Below, piece by piece: positions 1 through 6,370 of a stretch of DNA of 11,481 nucleotides (positions are counted from its first letter, which is position 1; every line of letters begins with the position of its first letter). The translations under genes and the position numbers were made by a program. The notes under the pieces were generated by a model. The model was not told where the DNA came from, made no database searches, and saw only the letters and a program-made list of their open reading frames with translations. Origin of the DNA: JADCGM01 sp943368345 (GTDB taxonomy: Bacteria > Pseudomonadota > Alphaproteobacteria > Sphingomonadales > Sphingomonadaceae); assembly GCA_943368345.1 (NCBI GenBank), contig CALRKY020000044.1:1-11481 (forward strand). The letters run 5' to 3'.

Positions 1-875
1 CGGTTGCCGAAGGGGTCGCGGAGGCGGGCTTCGCGCCACCCCCAGCTCTCGTCGCGCGGCATTTGGTCGAACGTTAGCCCTTGAGACGTCAGCATCTTGC
101 ACCAGGCGTCGAGCTCGGGATGTTCGAAATAGATGACCATGGCCTCTGACGCCGGGCCGCCCCGGTGAAGGGACAAGGTCGTGCAGTCCGGCGCTTCGAA
201 GCGGGCATAGCCATTGGTTGGGCTGTCGACGATCTGCTTGAATCCCAGCGTTCTGTAGAAGGCGGCCGACACTGCCGGGTCGTCACAGCCAATTGTCACC
301 TGATTGAAGGCAAAGCTCGCGGGCGGCTTGGCCAACAGCAAGCGCGCGGTGGCCAGATAGCCCGCACCAAGCGCCACCTCAGCGGCGGCAAGAGCGAGCC
401 CATTGCCGGTCAGCGTGGACAATAGGCCGAACAGGCCGCTGGCGATCCAGAGACAGGCCGGAAGCCGGAACAGCCCAACCGGCAGAAGCAGGACCGAAAG
501 CGCGGCCAGCCCGACGATGAACAGGCTCGCCCCCGCGAGATAAAAGTCAACGCCGAACATTGGCGCGTCCGGGCCAAGGATGCCCGCAATTCCGATCAGT
601 GCCACAACGAAGGTGGGCAGTCCGGTGCGTCCCGTCCGTGCAGCCGTCGCCAGATACACGCCGATGAGACCGAACAGCAGCCCGGTGTCGATGACAGCAT
701 ACAACAGCTCATGCACCGCAGACTGGGGCATATGAGGGACAGCCGCTGAACCGATCCGTAGCGCACCGCCGATCCCGCCCGCCACGGCGCAAAACCGCAA
801 CAGCGGGATCAGGGCAGCAGCCACCGGCTCAACATTTGGCCGGTCGTTACGAGGCGCCCTTGATTGAAATTCCAT
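1..875 (-). CDS. Membrane protein with C-terminal glyoxalase/VOC domain (3' end cut by window edge)
   Basis: An open frame of 291 codons runs from ATG at 875 off the left edge with no stop, so the start is present and the C-terminus is missing. Residues about 20-181 hold roughly six hydrophobic segments (near 20-42, 56-77, 87-101, 111-133, 139-155, 158-181). From about residue 190 a VOC (glyoxalase/bleomycin-resistance) domain follows: FNQVTIGCDDP, then AAFYRTLGF, then SWGWREARLRDPFGN, whose Glu282 is at the usual metal-ligand position. VOC proteins are metal enzymes or binding proteins acting on small molecules; the substrate here cannot be read from sequence. I infer a membrane-anchored VOC domain. 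A GGAAGG lies 11 bases before the ATG. It is transcribed away from soxR across a SoxR-type operator, so it is the likely SoxR target. An upstream ATG at 883 is out of frame. The exact hydrophobic-domain family is not recognised. Confidence 0.82.
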   Translation of the reverse strand, partial: MEFQSRAPRNDRPNVEPVAAALIPLLRFCAVAGGIGGALRIGSAAVPHMPQSAVHELLYAVIDTGLLFGLIGVYLATAARTGRTGLPTFVVALIGIAGILGPDAPMFGVDFYLAGASLFIVGLAALSVLLLPVGLFRLPACLWIASGLFGLLSTLTGNGLALAAAEVALGAGYLATARLLLAKPPASFAFNQVTIGCDDPAVSAAFYRTLGFKQIVDSPTNGYARFEAPDCTTLSLHRGGPASEAMVIYFEHPELDAWCKMLTSQGLTFDQMPRDESWGWREARLRDPFGN

Positions 876-934
876 GACTGCATTTGCCTTCCGAACAAGC
901 CTGTCCGAATCAGACTCGGCGGGTTGAGGCGCAC

Positions 935-965
935 TTGCTACAATCTCAACTTAAGTTGAGGTCAA
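935..965 (-). promoter_or_regulatory. SoxR box within a 19-bp-spaced promoter for the membrane-VOC gene
   Basis: The perfect 16-bp palindrome CTCAACTTAAGTTGAG lies at 945-960. On the minus strand it sits in a 19-bp spacer between TTGACC (965-960) and TAGCAA (940-935). MerR-family activators such as SoxR are known to work on over-long 19-bp spacers by distorting the operator. The E. coli soxS promoter, as I recall it, has the same arrangement around CCTCAAGTTAACTTGAGG, differing here in the central bases. The -10 match is weak, as expected for an activator-dependent promoter. The plus-strand GAGG that could serve as the soxR ribosome binding site overlaps the right edge of the box, so autoregulation is also possible. 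The palindrome and spacing are seen; its function is inferred. Confidence 0.75.
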
Positions 966-968
966 GAT

Positions 969-1439
969 ATGAATTTGCGAGCCACGGACAGCATGACAAT
1001 CGGTGACCTCGCCGCCCGCACCGGTCTGTCGGTCTCCGCCATCCGCTTCTATGAAGCGCGCCATCTGGTGCAATCGACCCGCGCACCCAGTGGCCACCGG
1101 CGATTCCGCCGTGCCGATGTCCGGCGGCTGTCGTTCATCCGCATCGCCCAGCAGCTCGGCCTGTCGATTGACGGGATCGCTGCCGAACTGGCGAAGCTGC
1201 CGCAGGGCCGGACCCCGACCGCCGCCGACTGGGCCGGGATCAGCCGTGCCATACAGGCCCAGCTCGATGCGCGGATTGCGCTGCTGACCCGCACCCGCGA
1301 CCGGCTGGATGGCTGCATCGGCTGCGGCTGCCTGTCCCTCAAATCCTGCGCGCTGTACAATCCGGAGGACCGGGCGGCTCGGTTCGGACCAGGCGCCCGC
1401 TACCTGCTCGGCGACGCGCCCGAGGCGCCGTCGCTATAG
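969..1439 (+). CDS. soxR: Redox-sensitive MerR-family activator SoxR
   Basis: A 156-residue protein of normal SoxR length. Residues 9-75 form the MerR winged helix (MTIGDLAARTGLSVSAIRFYE, SGHRRFRRADVRRLSFI), followed by a dimerisation helix. The C-terminal part carries the SoxR-specific [2Fe-2S] ligands in the spacing C-x2-C-x-C-x5-C (Cys116, 119, 121, 127; CIGCGCLSLKSC) and then the family tail NPEDRAARFGPGARYLLGD. Oxidation of the cluster by redox-cycling compounds or nitric oxide turns known SoxR proteins into activators. No soxS is visible; in non-enteric bacteria SoxR usually controls its targets directly. The start at 969 has GAGG 7 bases upstream; Met9 at 993 is the alternative. The 3' end overlaps that of convergent priA by 6 bp with no terminator between them. 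Confidence 0.95.
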   Translation: MNLRATDSMTIGDLAARTGLSVSAIRFYEARHLVQSTRAPSGHRRFRRADVRRLSFIRIAQQLGLSIDGIAAELAKLPQGRTPTAADWAGISRAIQAQLDARIALLTRTRDRLDGCIGCGCLSLKSCALYNPEDRAARFGPGARYLLGDAPEAPSL

Positions 1440-3611
1440 AAAACTATACGGATCCACATCGACCCTGACACGGACGCTGGATGGCACCGCGACAGCCCCC
1501 AGCCACTCGCGCAGCATCCCTTGAATATCCGCCGACCGCCGTGCGTGGACCAGCAGGCGCTGGCGGTGGCGGCCGCGCAACATGGCGAGCGGGGCGGGCG
1601 CTGGGCCGAGGACGCTCGTCCCCTCAACCGTCGGCGCGGCGCGGCCAATGGCCCGGGCGGTGTCGATCACCTCCCGCTCGTCCGGGCCGGAGACGATGAT
1701 CCCGGCCAATCGCCCGAACGGCGGCATCCCGTGCTCGCGTCGCGCCTCGGTCTCCGCTGCATAGAAGCCTTCGGCATCCTGCTCGACCAGCGCCCGGATC
1801 ACCCGAGCGTCAGGCTGGTGGGTTTGCAGGTACACCCGCCCCGGTTTCGCCGCCCGTCCGGCGCGACCCGCGACCTGGGCAATCTGTTGGAAGGTCCGCT
1901 CGGCGGCGCGCAAATCACCGCCCGCCAGCCCCAGATCGGCATCGACCACCCCAACCAGCGTCAGATTGGGAAAATGATAACCTTTGGTGACCAGCTGCGT
2001 GCCGATCAGCAGGTTGACCTCGCCGCTGTCGACCGACTGGATAAGCGCGGCAGCGCGGGACGGCGACCAGATCGTATCCGATGTCACAATCGCGGTCCGC
2101 GCCTGCGGCAGCAGCTGCGCCACCTCTTCGGCGACCCGTTCGACCCCGGGGCCACACGGTACCATCTGTCCTTCTGCCCCGCATTTGCCGCAGGCCCGGG
2201 GCGGCGGCGCGGTAAAGCCGCAGTGGTGGCATTGCAGCCGCTGGCTCAACCGGTGTTCGACCAGCCACGCCGTGCACATCGGGCATTCGACCCGCTCCCC
2301 GCAGGCGCGGCACAGCGTCAAGGGTGCATAGCCCCGGCGGTTGAGGAACAGCAGCCCCTGTTCGCCCCGGTCCAGCGTCTCGGTCAGTGCCGCCAGCAGC
2401 GGCAGACTGATCCAGCGCCCGCGCGGCGGCGGATTGCTGCGCAGATCGATGGTGGCGATATCGGGCAGGGACGCCCCGCCATAGCGCTCCGGCAGGGTCA
2501 GGTGGACATAGCGGCCGCGTTCGACCTGCACCCGGCTTTCAATCGCCGGGGTCGCGGTTGCCAGCACCACCGGGCAACCCTCCAGCGAAGCGCGCATCAC
2601 CGCGACGTCGCGCGCATGATAGGCGACGCCCTCCTCCTGCTTGAAGCTCGTCTCATGCGCCTCATCGACGACGATCAGCCGCAGGTCGCGGTAGGGCAGG
2701 AAGAGCGCCGACCGCGCCCCGACCATCACCTTGGCCTCCCCCGATGCCACCGCCCGGTAGGCGCGCCGCCGCTCGGTTGATTTCAGGTCGCTGTGCCAGA
2801 CCAACGGTGCCACCCCGAACCGCGCCCGGAACCGCTCCAGCCACGGCTCGGTCAGTGCGATTTCCGGAACCAGCACCAGCGTCTGCCCGCCCTGCCGCAA
2901 GGCCTCCGCCAAGGCCTCGAAATAAACTTCGGTTTTCCCCGATCCGGTGACCCCGTCGAGCAGATAGGGGGTGCTGACCCGGTCCCGAACCGCCGCAATC
3001 AGCACGTCGGCTGCGGCCTGCTGCGCCGGTTCAAGTGGCGGCAATGCATGCGCGGGATCGGGCAGCGGCACCGGCTGATCCGCTGTGACCTGCACCGCCT
3101 CCAGCGCGCCAGCGGTTACCAACCCCCGGATTACACCGTCCGACACCCCAGCGGCCCGGGCCAGTTCCCCGATCATCCCCTGCCACCCCGCCAACCGCTC
3201 CAGCGCCGCCGCCCGCATCGGGGTCAGCTTGGCAGGTACCCGTCCGGTCAGCCGGTACTCAGTCACGACGCGCGGTGGTTCCAGCGCGCCTTGGGAGGGC
3301 AGGATCATCCGCAGCACTGCCGGCGGCTGGGCGAGATAATAGTCGGCAACAAAGGCCACCAGCCGGCGCAGTGGCGCTGGTATCGTCAGACTGTCGATGA
3401 CCGCGATGACCGGCCTGAGCTTCGCGTCGGGAACCTCCTTGGCCGCCAGCACACCTGCGTCCCAGACCACCCCGACGACCTCGCGCGGACCAAGCGGCAC
3501 CCGGACAATGTCGCCCGCCGCCAGCGTCAGCCCTGGCGGTACCGCATAATCCAGCGCGCCAAGCCCATGCTGCAACACCAGAACACGGACACGGAGGCGG
3601 GTAGGGGTCAT
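1434..3611 (-). CDS. priA: Primosomal protein N' (replication restart helicase PriA)
   Basis: From ATG 3611 the product is 725 residues, close to the usual PriA length of about 730. The N-terminal DNA-binding domain begins RLRVRVLVLQHGLGALDYAVP. Walker A is GVTGSGKT (220-227), Walker B is DEAH (316-319), and helicase motif VI is QVAGRAGR (579-586). Eight zinc-binding cysteines lie between the helicase lobes (434, 437, 443, 446, 461, 464, 474, 477). PriA recognises stalled forks and D-loops and reloads the replicative helicase. A GTG at 3647 would add 12 residues, but its GAGG is only two bases away; I prefer 3611 because homologues begin at the RLRVRVL strand, although no clear ribosome site precedes it. 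The gene lies about 65 bp downstream of the XpaC-like gene on the same strand and may be cotranscribed with it. Confidence 0.97.
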   Translation of the reverse strand: MTPTRLRVRVLVLQHGLGALDYAVPPGLTLAAGDIVRVPLGPREVVGVVWDAGVLAAKEVPDAKLRPVIAVIDSLTIPAPLRRLVAFVADYYLAQPPAVLRMILPSQGALEPPRVVTEYRLTGRVPAKLTPMRAAALERLAGWQGMIGELARAAGVSDGVIRGLVTAGALEAVQVTADQPVPLPDPAHALPPLEPAQQAAADVLIAAVRDRVSTPYLLDGVTGSGKTEVYFEALAEALRQGGQTLVLVPEIALTEPWLERFRARFGVAPLVWHSDLKSTERRRAYRAVASGEAKVMVGARSALFLPYRDLRLIVVDEAHETSFKQEEGVAYHARDVAVMRASLEGCPVVLATATPAIESRVQVERGRYVHLTLPERYGGASLPDIATIDLRSNPPPRGRWISLPLLAALTETLDRGEQGLLFLNRRGYAPLTLCRACGERVECPMCTAWLVEHRLSQRLQCHHCGFTAPPPRACGKCGAEGQMVPCGPGVERVAEEVAQLLPQARTAIVTSDTIWSPSRAAALIQSVDSGEVNLLIGTQLVTKGYHFPNLTLVGVVDADLGLAGGDLRAAERTFQQIAQVAGRAGRAAKPGRVYLQTHQPDARVIRALVEQDAEGFYAAETEARREHGMPPFGRLAGIIVSGPDEREVIDTARAIGRAAPTVEGTSVLGPAPAPLAMLRGRHRQRLLVHARRSADIQGMLREWLGAVAVPSSVRVRVDVDPYSFL

Positions 3612-3676
3612 ACTCGGAGGTATAGGCGGACGCAGCGGCTTCGTCACCGCCTCGGACCGAAGCCGATCGGCGGTCT

Positions 3677-4402
3677 CTACCCCTCGCCGTCACCCTTACC
3701 GTAGCGGGTTTCGAGGAAGCGGCCTTGCGTCAGGAACGCGTCGCGGTCGGCGGCGGCGAGTTGTTCGGTGGTGTCGCCGAGTTCGGCTTCGACCAGCTTC
3801 AACCCCTCAATCAGCCGCGCCTCCATTGGTGGGCCACCGTCCGCGGTCCGGCGGCGGCGTTCTGGCTCGGGCAGTTTGACATAGCTTTCCACCAGCCCCG
3901 GCAGATGCTGGCCGAGCAGGCGGCTTAGGTCGAGCGCCACGGGCGTGCGGGCATCGGTCAGCGCCAGTTGCGGCTGCAGCTGGGCCAATCGAGTGGAAAT
4001 CGCATCAAGCACCGGGGTCGCCGCTGCTGGCAATTGCTTGCGCTGCCGGTCGAGCCATGCATCGGTTCTGGCGGTCAGCTGGGCGGGCGGGGCAGTGGCA
4101 ATTGTCGCCGCTGCGATCGGCCGTTCGCGCGACATCACCAGCACCAGTGCCATCGCGACCAGCGCCAGGCCGAGCCCGGTGAACAGCCCATCAATGCCGA
4201 GCGGCGCGATGATCAGGCCGTACAGCAGCAGCCCGAACATCACCGTTGCCGCCGCGATGCCGAGCCGACCGAGCGTCTTGCCGAACCGGCCGACCGCGCG
4301 CTGGCGGCGGTGGCGGCGCGCCAGTTCGGCCTCCGGCGTGCTGCGCAGCCGCCGTTCCTGCTCGTCCCACCGGGCGAGAACCTCATCGACTTCGCGGACC
4401 AT
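3677..4402 (-). CDS. XpaC-like (5-bromo-4-chloroindolyl phosphate hydrolysis family) membrane protein
   Basis: A 241-residue protein. A charged, Arg-rich cytoplasmic N-terminus (1-46) precedes two hydrophobic segments (about 47-67 and 71-90) and a soluble, helical C-terminal domain (about 100-241). This layout, and the position directly after telA, fit the XpaC-like family, named for a Bacillus protein linked to hydrolysis of an indolyl phosphate dye; its biochemical role is not established and no catalytic motif is evident here. The start codon overlaps the telA stop by one base (TGATG), so translation is probably coupled and the two proteins probably act together, perhaps at the membrane. 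The assignment rests partly on context: family identity is likely, function unknown. Confidence 0.75.
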   Translation of the reverse strand: MVREVDEVLARWDEQERRLRSTPEAELARRHRRQRAVGRFGKTLGRLGIAAATVMFGLLLYGLIIAPLGIDGLFTGLGLALVAMALVLVMSRERPIAAATIATAPPAQLTARTDAWLDRQRKQLPAAATPVLDAISTRLAQLQPQLALTDARTPVALDLSRLLGQHLPGLVESYVKLPEPERRRRTADGGPPMEARLIEGLKLVEAELGDTTEQLAAADRDAFLTQGRFLETRYGKGDGEG

Positions 4403-5595
4403 CAGCCGGTGATTGCCTCAAACGATGATTGGGTTCCGCCCGACAATTTTGCCTGCGCTGCCCCTTCGGCCCGGGCGATATAGCCACGCGATTTCTCGAC
4501 CTCACCAGTCAAGGCATCGACCGTCGTCTTCATCGAATCGAGCGATTTCAGCTTGAACTGATCGATGGCGTCCATCGTGTCATAAATATTCTGGAAGGCG
4601 CGTTTCAGCGTTTCAACCGGGATGGTCGCGCCAGCCGCCTGTTCATGGATGCGGGCGGTGTTGTCCTTCAGCAGCGCCCCGGTCGATTCGATCATGTTCG
4701 CCGTCGTGGTGTTGAGCGCCGTGATCTGATCCAGCACCAGCCGCTGGTTGGTCATCGCCTGCGCCACCGTCACCGCCGTCCGCAGCGCAGCAACCGTCGT
4801 GGTCGACGCCCGGTCAACGCCCTTCACCAGCTCAACATTATTCTTCTTGACCAGATCGAGCGCCAGATAGCCCTGCACGCTGACCGCCATCTGGGTCAGC
4901 AGGTCGGTGGTCCGCTGCCGGACGTAGAAAAGCGCGGTTTCGCGCATCGCTTTGGACTTGGCCGGGTCGCTGGTTTCCAGCTCCATCGCCTTGCCTTCCA
5001 GCCGGGTGTCGAGCGTCTTGGACACGTGGATCATCTGCTCCAGCTTGCCCATCGTCGTCCACAAATTGGCCCGCTCCACGTCGATGGCGGCATTGTCCAT
5101 CATCAGCTCGTCCTTGCCGCCGGACAGGCGGGTCAGGATCGTCGAGATGTGGCTTTGCGCGCTTTGGTAGCTGTTGAAATAATTCCGCATCTTGTTGCCG
5201 AACGGCAGGATGCCGAACAGTTTGCGCGGTGCCGTCAGGTTGCCGCGCTTGGCCGGATCCAGATCCTCAACCGTCCGGCGCAGTTCGGTCAGGTCGGCCC
5301 CAACGCCGCTTTCCTTGTCCATCGCCCGCACCGGCCGATCGAGAAAGCGGTTGGACTGGCCAGCCGCTTCGGCAATTTCGCGCCGCCCCAGCGCCGAAAG
5401 TTCATCGACCTTTTTGCCAAACTCCGGTGAATTGGCGTCCATCGCCGCCAGCTTGTCGACAAAATCATCGACCCGGGCGTCGAGTGCGGTGCGCTGCGCA
5501 TCCTGCAATGGTACGAGGCCAGCGGCCTGGCTCGGCTGCACGATCTGCACCGGGTCCGGGGCGGTCAGGGTGATTGTCGGGGCTTCGCTCGCCAT
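4402..5595 (-). CDS. telA: TelA-family protein (toxic anion / tellurite resistance)
   Basis: A 397-residue soluble protein of normal TelA/KlaA length. It is predominantly helical with no membrane segments. Family-like stretches include LFGILPFGNKMRNYF (about 126-140), the long coiled-coil region, and LDLVKKNNVELVKGVDRASTTTVAALRTAV (written here only as a region near 245-275) followed by LNTTTANMIESTGALL. TelA was named from plasmid tellurite resistance, but chromosomal copies are widespread and their cellular role is poorly known; resistance should not be assumed. It is the first gene of a telA-xpaC pair (1-bp overlap), probably continuing into priA. The ATG at 5595 has AAGGA two to three bases upstream, which is close. 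The upstream 116 bp are shared with divergent tal. Confidence 0.9.
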   Translation of the reverse strand: MASEAPTITLTAPDPVQIVQPSQAAGLVPLQDAQRTALDARVDDFVDKLAAMDANSPEFGKKVDELSALGRREIAEAAGQSNRFLDRPVRAMDKESGVGADLTELRRTVEDLDPAKRGNLTAPRKLFGILPFGNKMRNYFNSYQSAQSHISTILTRLSGGKDELMMDNAAIDVERANLWTTMGKLEQMIHVSKTLDTRLEGKAMELETSDPAKSKAMRETALFYVRQRTTDLLTQMAVSVQGYLALDLVKKNNVELVKGVDRASTTTVAALRTAVTVAQAMTNQRLVLDQITALNTTTANMIESTGALLKDNTARIHEQAAGATIPVETLKRAFQNIYDTMDAIDQFKLKSLDSMKTTVDALTGEVEKSRGYIARAEGAAQAKLSGGTQSSFEAITG

Positions 5596-5711
5596 CGTCC
5601 TTGGTCTTTCGTCAGTGTGTCATGCACATATAACACCTCTGGCGCACATTGCGAGAGGGGTCTGCACTAGTTAGAGCCTCTGGTGTCCATATGCCAGAGA
5701 GGCCCCGTCCC

Positions 5712-6365
5712 ATGAAATTCTTCGTCGACACTGCCGACACCGCCGACATCGCCGAACTGGCCGCGACCGGCCTGCTCGACGGGGTGACCACCAACCCCAG
5801 CCTGATCCACAAATCCGGGCGCAAATTCCTGGAGGTCGTCGCCGAAATCTGTGGTCTGGTCGAAGGGCCGGTGTCAGCCGAAGTCGTCGCCACCAATTTT
5901 GACGGCATGATGCGCGAAGCCGACATTTTGCGCGCCATTGCCCCCAATGTCTGCGTGAAACTGCCACTGACCATGGATGGGCTGAAGGCCTGCAAGCGCT
6001 TGAGCGATCAGGATGTCATGACCAATGTCACCCTGTGCTTTTCCGCCAATCAGGCGCTGCTCGCTGCCAAGGCCGGTGCAACCTTCATCTCGCCCTTCGT
6101 TGGGCGGCTCGATGACAATGGCCAGGACGGCATGGACCTGATCGACGACATCCGGACCATCTATGACAATTACACCTTCGCCACCGAAATCCTGGTGGCC
6201 AGCGTCCGCCACCCGGTCCACATCCTGCAAGCCGCCAAAATCGGCGCCGACGTGATGACCGCCCCGCCAGCCGTCATCAAACAATTGTTCAACCACCCGC
6301 TCACCGACAAAGGCCTCGCGGCGTTCCTGGCGGACTGGGAAAAGACCGGGCAGACAATTGGCTAG
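5712..6365 (+). CDS. tal: Small (TalC/Fsa-type) transaldolase
   Basis: From ATG 5712 the product is 217 residues, the normal length of the small transaldolase/Fsa subfamily, and it starts exactly at the family N-terminus MKFFVDTADTADI. DGVTTNPSLI (23-32) is the signature of the sugar-phosphate pocket, and Lys83 in VCVKLPLT is the Schiff-base lysine. Residue 129 in FISPFVGR is Phe. Work on E. coli TalB and FsaA places Phe here in transaldolases and Tyr in fructose-6-phosphate aldolases, so transaldolase activity (pentose phosphate pathway, dihydroxyacetone transfer) is more likely. An AGAGG lies 9-10 bases upstream. In-frame earlier starts (TTG 5649, ATG 5691) add sequence not found in the family. 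Its stop is 5 bp from that of the convergent receptor gene. Confidence 0.95.
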   Translation: MKFFVDTADTADIAELAATGLLDGVTTNPSLIHKSGRKFLEVVAEICGLVEGPVSAEVVATNFDGMMREADILRAIAPNVCVKLPLTMDGLKACKRLSDQDVMTNVTLCFSANQALLAAKAGATFISPFVGRLDDNGQDGMDLIDDIRTIYDNYTFATEILVASVRHPVHILQAAKIGADVMTAPPAVIKQLFNHPLTDKGLAAFLADWEKTGQTIG

Positions 6366-6370
6366 CTCGC

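Noticed and set aside
1521..2780. Long plus-strand open frame (419 codons) opposite priA
   Set aside because: It lies wholly antisense to a clear PriA helicase with all motifs, has low-complexity Arg/Gln/Pro-rich composition, and is a typical shadow in GC-rich DNA.
4429..5430. Plus-strand open frame of 333 codons opposite telA
   Set aside because: Antisense shadow of TelA, rich in His, Arg and Gln, with no recognisable domain.
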